This document shows, in pieces, positions 37,390 to 46,089 of a stretch of 64,000 bases of DNA. Under the pieces are notes generated by a model. That model had not been told where the DNA came from. It searched no databases and saw only the letters and a program-made list of their open reading frames with translations. Numbering within the stretch: the stretch's first letter is position 1; the number at the start of each line of letters is the position of its first letter. Source of the DNA: an uncultured Flavobacteriaceae bacterium (lineage in GTDB: Bacteria > Bacteroidota > Bacteroidia > Flavobacteriales > Flavobacteriaceae); contig CANMXP010000003.1 of the NCBI GenBank assembly GCA_947501845.1, positions 186,001 to 250,000 on the forward strand, in the 5' to 3' direction. Position numbers and translations under genes: made by a program.

Positions 37390-37777
37390 TTACTGTACAT
37401 ACTTTTCATTTATGCTTACAGTGACATTTTGGTCATTGGCGATGCAAATAATATCTAAAGCATTGTTCTCCGACATTTTGTAAAATTCAAAAGTATCATT
37501 GTATATAACACAATTAGCATTTTCTCTTTTTCCTTTGAAGAAAGTAAATTTGATATGTTTCCTTAGTTTTTTTTGAAATTACCGAATTTGTGATATCCAT
37601 ACTAGGTAAAATGTCTATGTTATTTTCTTTTGGACTCAAAGGTATTTAAGATATTGATTGATCGATGGGTTTAGTCTTTTCTTTTTTATTGGTGAATTGG
37701 CACCCGAAGATGCAAAATAGTAAGGAGCAAAGTATAATTCTAAATAATATAAATAACAGTGAGGTTTTTAGTAATAT
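37390..37777 (-). pseudogene. Broken lipoprotein gene (nonsense plus frameshift)
   Basis: Minus-strand translation gives a lipoprotein-like start (IILCSLLFCIFGCQFTNKKE), then a TAA, then the same frame resumes with IPLSPKENNIDILPSMDITN and VISKK, reaches an A8 tract, and the protein continues one frame over with HIKFTFFKGKRENANCVIYN and DTFEFYKMSENNALDIICIA before TAA at 37392-37390. No ATG is found in the first frame. At least two lesions make this a clear pseudogene. It fills most of the otherwise empty 700-bp gap 37213-37912. Confidence 0.65.
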
Positions 37778-37778
37778 A

Positions 37779-37828
37779 AAAAGGCATTGGGAATACTCTT
37801 TTAGTTAGGAGTATTCCCAATGCCTTTT
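37779..37828 (-). terminator. 20-bp stem-loop terminator after heavy-metal lipoprotein gene
   Basis: Perfect 20-bp arms (37779-37798 and 37809-37828) with a 10-nt loop, followed on the minus strand by T5. It isolates the downstream pseudogene from the HMA gene. Confidence 0.9.
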
Positions 37829-37912
37829 ATAAAAACGAAGTATTACCGTTTTTAAAATTAAGCCTGTACTTTTTCGACACAGCACGCTTTAGAGCAATCT
37901 GCTGCACATACC

Positions 37913-38299
37913 TTATTTAGTTGAAAAACCTTCAACAGTTTTCATGTCACTTACTTTGTAAATATCGGCAACATTTGTAACGGTTTCTTCAAAAGAGGTA
38001 GGTGTAACCTTAGCTTCGTTATATTCAACCATGGCCAGTTTTCTATCAAAATCTACAGTTGCAGATTTCACACCTTCCATTTTTGCTATTTTCTTTTCAA
38101 TGGTTTTTGCACATCCTATAGCGCAGGTCATACCTTCAATAGTAAATTCTGCTTTGGCATATGTCGCATTGGGGTCCAGTTCCTTAGGTGACTCGGTAGC
38201 TACCTCTATGGTTTTAACTTCTGGCTTTTTTTCATTTTTACAGCTAATAGTAATTAATGTTACCATTGCTATTGCTATAATATTTTTTAATGCGTTCAT
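37913..38299 (-). CDS. Heavy-metal-associated (HMA) domain lipoprotein, tail out of frame
   Basis: A 128-residue lipoprotein (lipobox ITISC, C20) with one HMA domain, residues about 50-118, carrying GMTCAIGC (C59, C63), which would bind Cu(I) or a similar metal. The frame ends GFSTK-stop. One frame over, starting right there, 17 further codons read KVCAADCSKACCVEKVQA to a stop at 37858-37860. This resembles the Cys-rich tail of related flavobacterial proteins, so a single-base indel has probably removed the tail. Confidence 0.85.
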   Translation of the reverse strand: MNALKNIIAIAMVTLITISCKNEKKPEVKTIEVATESPKELDPNATYAKAEFTIEGMTCAIGCAKTIEKKIAKMEGVKSATVDFDRKLAMVEYNEAKVTPTSFEETVTNVADIYKVSDMKTVEGFSTK

Positions 38300-38323
38300 T
38301 ATTTATAAGTATTAATTTGTTTA

Positions 38324-38331
38324 CAAAACTA
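38324..38331 (-). promoter_or_regulatory. -7 box TAGTTTTG ahead of HMA lipoprotein gene
   Basis: On the minus strand TAGTTTTG, 24 nt before the ATG; -33 element not evident. Confidence 0.45.
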
Positions 38332-38396
38332 CTAAATAAAGCTGTTTATTGTATTTGAAAAAGTAGAATTTTGCAATTTCTTAAACCTCATTTCCT

Positions 38397-39284
38397 ATGA
38401 ATAGTATAAAACTAAAATGGATTTATCTTTTTGTGCTTTCCTTAATTTGGGGCAGCTCATTTATTTTAATTAAAAAATCGTTACTGGGTCTAACACCTTA
38501 TCAATTGGGTGCATTAAGGATAATTATTACGGGACTTTTTCTTTTTGCAATGGGTTTTAAAACCATTAAAACCATTAAAAAATCAGATTGGAAATGGATT
38601 GTTATTTCTGGTCTTTTTGGGTCTTTTATCCCTGCTTTTTTCTTTGCAATTGCCGAGACAGAAATAGACAGCGCCGTGGTTTCTATTTTAAACTCATTAG
38701 TACCTTTAAATACTATTTTATTAGGATTTGCTGTTTTTAAAATAGCGTCAACTAAACGCCAAGTGTTAGGTGTTATAGTGGGGTTTATAGGCACGACCAT
38801 ATTAATATTGAAAGGGGCACATTTAAACCCGAATCAAAATTACCTGTATGCCATTTTTGTTATTTTATCGACGCTCATGTATGCTGCCAACGTTAATATT
38901 ATAAAAAAATATTTACAGCATGTAAAGCCATTAACCATTGCGACTGGTAATTTTGTAGCGCTCGTTATTCCTGCTTTTATTATTTTATTGTTTACAGATT
39001 TCTTTTCAGAAACAACATTTGAAAACCCAGAGTTTAAAATGGCCATGGTTTATATTATCATCTTGTCATTTTTTGGTACGGCCATGGCAAAAATATTATT
39101 TAATAAGCTAGTGCATATGTCTACACCTGTATTTGCTTCTTCAGTCACTTTTGTTATGCCTATTGTGGCTTTAATATGGGGGCTATTAGATGGTGAAACA
39201 TTTAGTATGCTTCAGGGTATAGCCAGTATTATCATCTTATTAGGTGTGTATTTGTCTCATAAAAAGCCTTCAAAGCATGTTTAA
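38397..39284 (+). CDS. EamA/DMT-family transporter
   Basis: A 295-residue membrane protein with ten hydrophobic segments in two EamA repeats. The first begins LSLIWGSSFILIKKSLLGLTP, a hallmark of the drug/metabolite transporter superfamily. Substrates include amino acids and metabolites; none can be assigned. Single gene. Confidence 0.9.
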   Translation: MNSIKLKWIYLFVLSLIWGSSFILIKKSLLGLTPYQLGALRIIITGLFLFAMGFKTIKTIKKSDWKWIVISGLFGSFIPAFFFAIAETEIDSAVVSILNSLVPLNTILLGFAVFKIASTKRQVLGVIVGFIGTTILILKGAHLNPNQNYLYAIFVILSTLMYAANVNIIKKYLQHVKPLTIATGNFVALVIPAFIILLFTDFFSETTFENPEFKMAMVYIIILSFFGTAMAKILFNKLVHMSTPVFASSVTFVMPIVALIWGLLDGETFSMLQGIASIIILLGVYLSHKKPSKHV

Positions 39285-39383
39285 CTTGCTATAAAACAAC
39301 CAATTTTGATAAAAAAACAGTGTCAAAATTATTATAATACATAAATTTTTACGAAATTTAAGTACATGTAAATTAAAAAGAAG

Positions 39384-39839
39384 ATGAAAAATATACCACT
39401 TTCCGTTCGATTTGGACTCCTTACAAGTGCTATGTTGATTGGATATTTTTTGATTTTAGGATTGTTTCATAAACATATTAATCCCGCATTTAGTTTTTTC
39501 AATGCAGCTATTACTGCTTTTGGTATTTGTGAGGCCATACGTTTAAAAAAACTTGAAGAACCAGAAGCTTTTAGTTATGGAGAAGGATTTAAAACAGGTA
39601 TTATAACAGGCTTTACAGCGACTTTGGTGTTTACGGCCTTTTTTCTGTTGTATGCCACAGAAATTAATCCTGGTTTTTTAACAGAATTACTTCAAACATT
39701 TAAAGGCGATTTTAATGTAGATATCGGTTTAGTGACTTTTGTAGTCGCTGTAATGGGGCTAGCAACAACGGTAGTAGCCGTACTGGCTGTTATGCAGTTT
39801 TTTAAAAAAACCAGAAATATCACTCAAAACCACCTCTAA
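39384..39839 (+). CDS. DUF4199-type membrane protein
   Basis: A 151-residue protein with four hydrophobic segments and the central loop FSYGEGFKTGIITGFTATLV typical of DUF4199 proteins, which are Bacteroidota-specific and uncharacterised. It may form a unit with the transporter gene 99 bp upstream. Confidence 0.75.
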   Translation: MKNIPLSVRFGLLTSAMLIGYFLILGLFHKHINPAFSFFNAAITAFGICEAIRLKKLEEPEAFSYGEGFKTGIITGFTATLVFTAFFLLYATEINPGFLTELLQTFKGDFNVDIGLVTFVVAVMGLATTVVAVLAVMQFFKKTRNITQNHL

Positions 39840-40084
39840 ATTGTTTGTTTTTTAATGATTCAAGACATACGAAGCCGCGGCTGGTAGTTCTTTAATAAAT
39901 TTGTTAATTTTTCTTGTTTTCACTTTGAGTTGTTTTTTTAATTTTTTCATAGCAATTTTTCTTTTTCATAGCATTTTGTACATAAAACGACCAACAATTA
40001 AAAACCCCTCCAAATTTTTGATTTTTTTTTCATGCAGATAATTTTTTTGAATGGGACTTTAAAAAACGATAATCATTCAAAATC
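39840..40084. other. Gene-free stretch before rplU
   Basis: No plausible ORF. It is very A+T-rich, with a short near-duplication of TTTTTCATAGCA (around 39945 and 39966) and an isolated CCGCGG near 39874. No hairpin or RNA recognised. Confidence 0.5.
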
Positions 40085-40162
40085 AATAAAAACGTTTGCA
40101 GTTTAATTAATTAGAACTATATTTGCACTCATTTTTTGAACAAATTAATTAATAAAAACGTT
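40085..40162. repeat. Direct repeat AATAAAAACGTT flanking the rplU start site
   Basis: The 12-mer occurs at 40085-40096, overlapping the -33 element, and at 40151-40162, just ahead of the rplU ATG. Confidence 0.6.
40095..40125 (+). promoter_or_regulatory. Promoter of rplU-rpmA (consensus)
   Basis: TTTG at 40095-40098, 19 nt, TATATTTG at 40118-40125: an exact match to the Bacteroidota TTTG-N19-TAnnTTTG pattern. The leader is about 38 nt. Confidence 0.88.
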
Positions 40163-40167
40163 ACGCT

Positions 40168-40725
40168 ATGTACGCAATTGTAGAGATAGCAGGGCATCAA
40201 TTTAAAGTTGAAAAAGACCAAAAAGTTTTTGTTAACCGTTTACAAACAGAAGAAGGTAAGAAAGTTTCTTTCGATAATGTACTTCTAGTAGCAGATGGTG
40301 ACAAAGTAACTGTAGGCGCCCCAGCTATAGACGGCGCTCAAGTAGGAGCAAAAGTCGTAAAACACCTTAAAGGTGATAAAGTTATAGTTTTTAAGAAGAA
40401 AAGACGTAAAGGATACCGTGTTAAAAATGGTCACCGTCAATCTTTAACAGAAATTGTAATAGAAAGTATTGCTGCTTCGGGAGCTAAAAAAGCTGCCAAA
40501 GCTGAAAAACCAGCTGCTAAAAAAGCAGAAGCTGCTGCACCAAAAGCAAAGCCAGCTGCTAAGAAAGCAGAAACTGCAAAAGCAAAGCCAGCTGCTAAAA
40601 AGGCAGAAGCTACTCAAGATTTAAGTAAGCTTACTGTTGCCGAATTAAAGGAAATAGCAAAAGCTAAAGGCGTTGAAGGAATTTCTTCAATGAAGAAAGC
40701 CGATTTAATCGCTGCTTTAAGTTAA
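40168..40725 (+). CDS. rplU: Ribosomal protein L21 with Ala/Lys-rich linker and Rho-N-like C-terminal domain
   Basis: Residues 1-103 are a normal bacterial L21 (MYAIVEIAGHQFKVEKDQKV ... KKRRKGYRVKNGHRQ). After this comes a low-complexity linker with four PAAKKAE-type units (about 110-148), then DLSKLTVAELKEIAKAKGVE and GISSMKKADLIAAL, which resembles the Rho N-terminal/SAP-like helical fold that binds nucleic acid. Total length 185 against about 103 usual. L21 is part of the 50S subunit. Co-transcribed with rpmA 25 bp downstream. Confidence 0.95.
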   Translation: MYAIVEIAGHQFKVEKDQKVFVNRLQTEEGKKVSFDNVLLVADGDKVTVGAPAIDGAQVGAKVVKHLKGDKVIVFKKKRRKGYRVKNGHRQSLTEIVIESIAASGAKKAAKAEKPAAKKAEAAAPKAKPAAKKAETAKAKPAAKKAEATQDLSKLTVAELKEIAKAKGVEGISSMKKADLIAALS

Positions 40726-40750
40726 TTTAAAAAACTAAAATCGAAATAAA

Positions 40751-41011
40751 ATGGCACATAAAAAAGGAGTCGGAAGTTCGAAAAACGGTAGAGAATCAGA
40801 ATCGAAACGCTTAGGTGTAAAGATATTTGGTGGTCAAGCTGCAATAGCTGGAAATATTATCGTTAGACAAAGAGGTAACACGCACCACCCAGGTGAGAAT
40901 GTTTACTCTTCAAAAGATCATACATTACATGCCAGAGTTGATGGTGTTGTAAAATTTACAAAGAAAAAAGATAACAAATCTTATGTTTCTATCGAGCCTT
41001 TTGAAGCTTAA
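40751..41011 (+). CDS. rpmA: Ribosomal protein L27
   Basis: An 86-residue L27 ([20 protein letters not shown]), full length, with the basic N-terminus that reaches the peptidyl transferase centre. It begins MAHKKG without the cleaved extension found in Firmicutes. Second gene of the rplU-rpmA operon; a strong terminator follows. Confidence 0.97.
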   Translation: MAHKKGVGSSKNGRESESKRLGVKIFGGQAAIAGNIIVRQRGNTHHPGENVYSSKDHTLHARVDGVVKFTKKKDNKSYVSIEPFEA

Positions 41012-41036
41012 GAAATAATTTTCTTTTTAAAATATT

Positions 41037-41066
41037 AAAACCCTTCTTGGAAACAAGAAGGGTTTT
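41037..41066 (+). terminator. Terminator of rplU-rpmA
   Basis: Perfect 13-bp stem (AAAACCCTTCTTG / CAAGAAGGGTTTT) with a GAAA loop and a T-run. Confidence 0.92.
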
Positions 41067-41218
41067 TTTGTGCGTATTTATAAAAGTTGTTTTTAATGTT
41101 ATATAAATGTAAAACAGATGTTCTTTCCTACGCATAAGTAACAATTAGATAAAAAATATTTAAAATTCTTCGCTCATCAATTTTGTTATTTCGTTTAAAA
41201 TTCAACCAACAAAAAATC

Positions 41219-44056
41219 ATGAGAAAAAATTACGTATTATTATTCATTGCATTATTGCTGTCCTTTTTAGGATTCTCTCAAAGCGGTAATGTTCGAGGAA
41301 AAATTTTTGACGAAAATGGCTTGTCTGTTCCTTTTGGAAATATATTGATAGAGTCATTAAATATAGGAACCGTATCAGATTTTGATGGTGGTTTTTTATT
41401 AGTCGATGTGCCTTCTGGAACTCATACAATAAAAGTGACCTATATAGGGTATGCAGATACAGAAAAAGAAGTTGTTGTAGAAGCAGGAACAACAGCTGAA
41501 GTTGTCATTATAATAACGCCTACAACTGTAGAATTGAAAGATGTTTTAATAACAGGGTACAATAGTGGTCAGGCTAAAGCACTTAATGCTCAAAAAAACA
41601 AACAGAATATTACGAATGTCGTTTCTATAGACCAAATAGGGAAGTTTCCCGATGCTAATATTGGTGATGCGGTAAAGCGTATTCCTGGAATTACCATGCA
41701 GGTTGATCAAGGTGAGGCTCGTAATATTATTGTTAGAGGTTTGGCACCCCAATTAAATTCAGTGACATTAAATGGAAGTAGAATTCCTTCTGCCGAGGGT
41801 GATAACAGAAATGTACAAATGGATTTAATTCCATCGGACATGATTCAGCTTATCGAAGTCAACAAAGCCGTAACACCAGATATGGATGCCGATGCATTAG
41901 GTGGATCTGTAAATTTAGTTACCAGAACATCTCCAAATGGATTTAGAGTTGCAGCAACTGCAGGGTCTGGAGTTAATTTTATCACTGATAAAAGAATTAT
42001 TAATGGATCTTTTTTAGTGGGAGATAGATCAACCAACAATAAATTTGGATGGATGCTTTCTGCCTCTATTAATGATAGCGATTTTGGATCGGATAATGTA
42101 GAAGCAGAGTGGGTAAATGAAGCGGAAAGCCCACTTTCTGGTGATGATATTTCGGTAAATCCTTTTGTAGAAGAATCAGATATTAGAACCTATTTGGTAC
42201 AACGTGTTAGAAGAAGTTTTTCTGTAAATTTAGACTATGCTTTTGATGCAAATAATACGATTTATCTGAAATCAATGTATAATTGGAGAGACGATAGAGA
42301 AAACCGCTTTAGGCTTCGTTATAGAAGTATAGAGCCCATATTTTCCAGTGGTACAGAAACTATTACTGGATACCAAGGTGAAATAAGAAGACAAACAAAA
42401 GGAGGTATTGATAATAACAGAAATGAAAATACCCGTCTGGAAGACCAACGTATGCAAAACTATAGTTTAGGAGGTGAGCATTTATTTGGAAAATTGGAAT
42501 TCGATTGGTTAACATCTTATGCTAGTGCTTCGGAAGAGCGTTTAAACGAGCGTTATATTGAGTATGAATTAGAAGAAAACAGTGGTGGTGACCCAATTCC
42601 CTTTAATGTAGATTTGTCTAATACCGAATTTCCTGTTATTACTCCCGTAAATGCCAATGATGTAGCTCTTAATAATTTTAGTTTAAAAGAAATTACAGAA
42701 GAAAATCAATTTACAGAAGAAAAAGATTTTAACTTCTTTGCCAACTTTAAATTGCCTATAGACCTTTTTAATATAGGTAGTGGTTTTGTGAAATTTGGAG
42801 GGCGCTTAAAAATAAAAGAGAAAGAACGAGAGAATGATTTTTTTGAGTATGAAACTACAAACAGTGACTTTGACGATTTAAGTGCTTTGCCTTTGACAAA
42901 TCAAACCGACCCTGACTTTTTAGCTGGTAGTCAATATACAGCTGGGGTGTTTGTAGATCCTGTTTTTTTAGGACAGCTAAATCTAAACGCTACTAATTTT
43001 GATAAAAAAACTGTTGAGGATGAATTTTTAGCAGGTAATTATAATGCTAAGGAGCATGTTTATGCAGGGTATGCCATGATCAATCAAAAATTATCTGATA
43101 AATTATCGGTTTTAGCAGGTATCCGTGTTGAAAGTACCGAAATAAAAACGACTGGAAATCTCGTTGTTTTTGATGACAATGGTGATTTTGACCCTAATGC
43201 ATCTGGAGAAATTAAAGATGATAACTTGTATGTTAATGTGCTGCCAGGAGTTCATTTTAAGTATAATATAAGTGATAATACAGTATTGCGTTTTGCGTGG
43301 ACAAATACCCTTGCAAGACCAAACTACATAGATTTAGTACCTTTTAGAAATGAAATTAGGGAAGACGAAGAAGTAAGTATAGGAAATCCAGAGTTAAGTG
43401 CTACAAAGTCTATGAATTTTGATGTGATGGCAGAACATTATCTTAGTAATGTAGGTATTATTTCTGCAGGTGCTTTCCATAAAAGTATTGAAGATTTTAT
43501 TTATGATTTTCAATTTGAAGATCCATCGACAGGTTTTGATGCACTCCAGCCACAAAATGGTGATGATGCTACTATTTTTGGAGCTGAGGTGTCTTTTCAA
43601 CGTCAACTAGACTTCTTACCAAGTTTTGCTAAAAACTTCAGTGTATTTTTAAACTATACTTATTTAACATCTAGTGCCGATGGTATTAGGAATGAAGATG
43701 GTGATGAGCGTACAGATTTAGACCTACCAGGTACGGCACCAAACATGTTTAATGGGTCTTTAGCTTATGGTGATAGTAAATTAAACTTGCGTTTATCTGC
43801 AAACTTCTCAGATTCATATATTGATGAAGTTGGCGGAAATGCTTTTGAGGATAGATACTATGATGAGCAGTTCTTTTTAGATTTTAATGCGTCTTATGCA
43901 ATTAATAATAAAGTTCGTGTGTATTTCGATTTAAATAATATCACAGATCAACCATTGCGTTATTTCCAAGGTGTTAAAAATAGAACTATGCAAGTAGAGT
44001 ATTATGGAAGACGCATAACATTTGGTTTAAAATATGACCTGTTTAAAACAAAATAA
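41219..44056 (+). CDS. TonB-dependent receptor paired with a phytase
   Basis: I start at ATG 41219 (945 residues), because it opens a clean signal peptide (MRKNYVLLFIALLLSFLGFS). Order: carboxypeptidase-D-like regulatory domain (about 25-105, GNVRGKIFDENGLSVPFGNI), plug (FPDANIGDAVKRIPGITMQV, IIVRGLAPQLNSVTLNG) and a C-terminal barrel ending YGRRITFGLKYDLF. The plug resembles the family first seen in Xanthomonas and Caulobacter. It imports an unknown ligand with TonB energy. The phytase gene starts 2 bp after its stop, so phosphorylated inositols are a plausible substrate. Confidence 0.9.
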   Translation: MRKNYVLLFIALLLSFLGFSQSGNVRGKIFDENGLSVPFGNILIESLNIGTVSDFDGGFLLVDVPSGTHTIKVTYIGYADTEKEVVVEAGTTAEVVIIITPTTVELKDVLITGYNSGQAKALNAQKNKQNITNVVSIDQIGKFPDANIGDAVKRIPGITMQVDQGEARNIIVRGLAPQLNSVTLNGSRIPSAEGDNRNVQMDLIPSDMIQLIEVNKAVTPDMDADALGGSVNLVTRTSPNGFRVAATAGSGVNFITDKRIINGSFLVGDRSTNNKFGWMLSASINDSDFGSDNVEAEWVNEAESPLSGDDISVNPFVEESDIRTYLVQRVRRSFSVNLDYAFDANNTIYLKSMYNWRDDRENRFRLRYRSIEPIFSSGTETITGYQGEIRRQTKGGIDNNRNENTRLEDQRMQNYSLGGEHLFGKLEFDWLTSYASASEERLNERYIEYELEENSGGDPIPFNVDLSNTEFPVITPVNANDVALNNFSLKEITEENQFTEEKDFNFFANFKLPIDLFNIGSGFVKFGGRLKIKEKERENDFFEYETTNSDFDDLSALPLTNQTDPDFLAGSQYTAGVFVDPVFLGQLNLNATNFDKKTVEDEFLAGNYNAKEHVYAGYAMINQKLSDKLSVLAGIRVESTEIKTTGNLVVFDDNGDFDPNASGEIKDDNLYVNVLPGVHFKYNISDNTVLRFAWTNTLARPNYIDLVPFRNEIREDEEVSIGNPELSATKSMNFDVMAEHYLSNVGIISAGAFHKSIEDFIYDFQFEDPSTGFDALQPQNGDDATIFGAEVSFQRQLDFLPSFAKNFSVFLNYTYLTSSADGIRNEDGDERTDLDLPGTAPNMFNGSLAYGDSKLNLRLSANFSDSYIDEVGGNAFEDRYYDEQFFLDFNASYAINNKVRVYFDLNNITDQPLRYFQGVKNRTMQVEYYGRRITFGLKYDLFKTK

Positions 44057-44058
44057 AC

Positions 44059-45075
44059 ATGCAGAAGCTTAAAGTAAACACCGTTTTTCTTTGTTTTGTT
44101 ACCTTAATGTCATGCGTTACAAAATTGCCTGAAATTGTAGCAGATGTTATTACCGAAACAACTATACATGATACAGACGACCCCGCTATTTGGATCAACC
44201 CGAAAGATGCTTCAAAGAGTATTGTTTTTGGTACCGATAAAAATACAAATGGGGCTATTTATGCCTTTGATTTAGATGGTAAGATTATTGAGGACAAAAC
44301 GATAAGGAATTTGAAACGGCCAAATAATATCGATTTAGAATATGGTTTTCAACTTAACGATTCTACTAAAGTTGATGTTATTGCATTTACCGAAAGAGAG
44401 CGCCAACGCATGCGTTTGTTTTCTGTTCCAGATATGAAACCGTTAGACAACGGAGGCTTTCCTGTTTTTACAGATGCCAAAGAACCTGAAACAAACTTGC
44501 CCATGGGTATTGCACTCTACAAATCGCCAAAAACATATAAATTGTACGCTATTGTGGGTAGGAAAAAGGGCCCTAAAAATGAGTATTTATATCAATACAG
44601 TATAACTTCAGATAGTCTTGGGGTACATTCTAAATTGGTAAGGAAGTTTGGAGAGTTTAGCGGCAAGAAAGAAATAGAGGCCATAGCGGTCGATGACGAA
44701 ACAGGTATTGTATATTATTCAGATGAGATGTACTGTATTCGTAAATACCATGCAGAACCCTTAAAAGGCGATAAAGAAATTTACTGTTTTGGAGGTGAGT
44801 ACTTTAAAAAAGATATTGAAGGTATTGCTATTGCCAAATATCAGGATGAAGGGTTTTTAATTGTGTCTAATCAACAAGCACATACGTTTAATGTTTTTAA
44901 TTTAAAAACAAATGCCTTTATTAAAGAAATTAATTTAGGAACTATAGAAACAGATGGTTGCGATGTTACAACAATGGCATTGGGAGATAAATTTCCCAAT
45001 GGATTATTTGTGTCTATGAACGATGAAAAGAATTTCTTTTTTCATGATTTGGAAAAGCTCAAATTATTGGAATAA
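44059..45075 (+). CDS. Beta-propeller phytase-like lipoprotein
   Basis: A 338-residue exported protein (signal ending LMSC, C19). The propeller phytase pattern is visible: ETTIHDTDDPAIWINPKDAS, GTDKNTNGAIYAFDLDGK, NLKRPNNIDLEYGF, VGRKKGP and KEIEAIAVDDETGIVYYSDE. Beta-propeller phytases are calcium-dependent and release phosphate from phytate. Acidic residues matching calcium sites are present; the exact site was not traced. Directly downstream of the TBDR, then a terminator. Confidence 0.9.
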   Translation: MQKLKVNTVFLCFVTLMSCVTKLPEIVADVITETTIHDTDDPAIWINPKDASKSIVFGTDKNTNGAIYAFDLDGKIIEDKTIRNLKRPNNIDLEYGFQLNDSTKVDVIAFTERERQRMRLFSVPDMKPLDNGGFPVFTDAKEPETNLPMGIALYKSPKTYKLYAIVGRKKGPKNEYLYQYSITSDSLGVHSKLVRKFGEFSGKKEIEAIAVDDETGIVYYSDEMYCIRKYHAEPLKGDKEIYCFGGEYFKKDIEGIAIAKYQDEGFLIVSNQQAHTFNVFNLKTNAFIKEINLGTIETDGCDVTTMALGDKFPNGLFVSMNDEKNFFFHDLEKLKLLE

Positions 45076-45102
45076 AATAACTTTAGTTGTAAACTATAAG
45101 AT

Positions 45103-45124
45103 CCCTTTCTGGAAACAGGAAGGG
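45103..45124 (+). terminator. Terminator of TBDR-phytase operon
   Basis: 9-bp stem with one T-G pair (CCCTTTCTG / CAGGAAGGG), GAAA loop, T5. Confidence 0.85.
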
Positions 45125-45180
45125 TTTTTGTTTATAGCAGATTTTTAAAAAACCAAGACAGATAAGAAGTTCTAGTCTGT

Positions 45181-45654
45181 CTAAAGCTTCATAATATCAT
45201 TAACTATTTTTAAATGATGTTTAGTATGCATTTCTAAGAAACGGAGTGTTTTCGTTTTTGGTAATGTACCAAATATAAAATGTTTAAAATGAGCCTTTTT
45301 GTCAAGAGACTTTAAACTCTTTACCTGCTTTCTTGCTTCGTTGAGTTGTGCTTGTAAATTGGTTGTTGAAATTATATCTGGCGGTTTTACAATTTTTGGA
45401 GCTTTCACCTGGCCTCTCGGTATATAGCACAATGGTAGCAAAATACTTCTCATCAGGCTAAAATCTTTTTTGTAATCTATGGGGTTAGATCGCTTTAAAG
45501 ATTCGCAAACCCTGTTTATTACTTTCAGTGCATGGTCTAATTGCCAACCTACATTCGCTCTAGAAATAGTTGGATTGCTTTTGTCTTTAAAAGGAATCTT
45601 TTGTTCTATTTGAGATAAAAGGTTATTTAGAATGGTTATTTTTTTATCGTGCAT
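45181..45654 (-). CDS. DUF1569/DinB-like four-helix protein
   Basis: A 157-residue helical protein. GWQLDHALKVINRV and EMHTKHHLKIVND place histidines at the positions of the DinB-like metal site (H in the first helix and an HxxxH-like late motif). DinB-fold enzymes include thiol-dependent transferases. The precise family is uncertain. Divergent from the next gene. Confidence 0.65.
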   Translation of the reverse strand: MHDKKITILNNLLSQIEQKIPFKDKSNPTISRANVGWQLDHALKVINRVCESLKRSNPIDYKKDFSLMRSILLPLCYIPRGQVKAPKIVKPPDIISTTNLQAQLNEARKQVKSLKSLDKKAHFKHFIFGTLPKTKTLRFLEMHTKHHLKIVNDIMKL

Positions 45655-45746
45655 TGTTAAATATAATTATAAAAAATAAGAATAAATTCTTAACTTGTAG
45701 TGTTGCATTTGCAATCTGTAAATTGTCTTACTTAAAATTATGTGCT

Positions 45747-46019
45747 ATGCTACCTTTTAGATCTGAAATTAGAAACTCTCCAAGTCGACAAACGATTAAA
45801 ATTTTTTTAACAGATAAATCTTTAGATGCCAAGATAAAAAAACATTTAGAGCATTTTAGTGAAATAGAGTTAATAGAAATTAGAGAAAGTATCGGGCAAA
45901 ATAGAGCGGACGAAAATATTACTGTTTTTTTAAAAGATGATGTAGATATCAATAAAATGAAAGCATCTATTGATTCTAGCTTATGGTGGTACTTTGAAGA
46001 AGATATGGTTGATGAGTGA
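45747..46019 (+). CDS. Uncharacterised 90-residue protein
   Basis: I start at ATG 45747; the open frame extends back to 45654 but has no better start. The protein is acidic at its C-terminus (WWYFEEDMVDE) with no signal or membrane segment. Sequence such as IKIFLTDKSLDAKIKKHLEH looks like a compact alpha/beta domain. Not recognised. Confidence 0.55.
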   Translation: MLPFRSEIRNSPSRQTIKIFLTDKSLDAKIKKHLEHFSEIELIEIRESIGQNRADENITVFLKDDVDINKMKASIDSSLWWYFEEDMVDE

Positions 46020-46089
46020 TTGCTATTTTTGTTTAATAATTAACCCACCCATACACACAAGATTTTTTCTGTTTTTTCGTTTGAATAAA

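Noticed and set aside
39860-39890. Possible tRNA or other RNA around the CCGCGG in the gap before rplU
   Set aside because: No cloverleaf arms, T-loop or acceptor pairing could be drawn.
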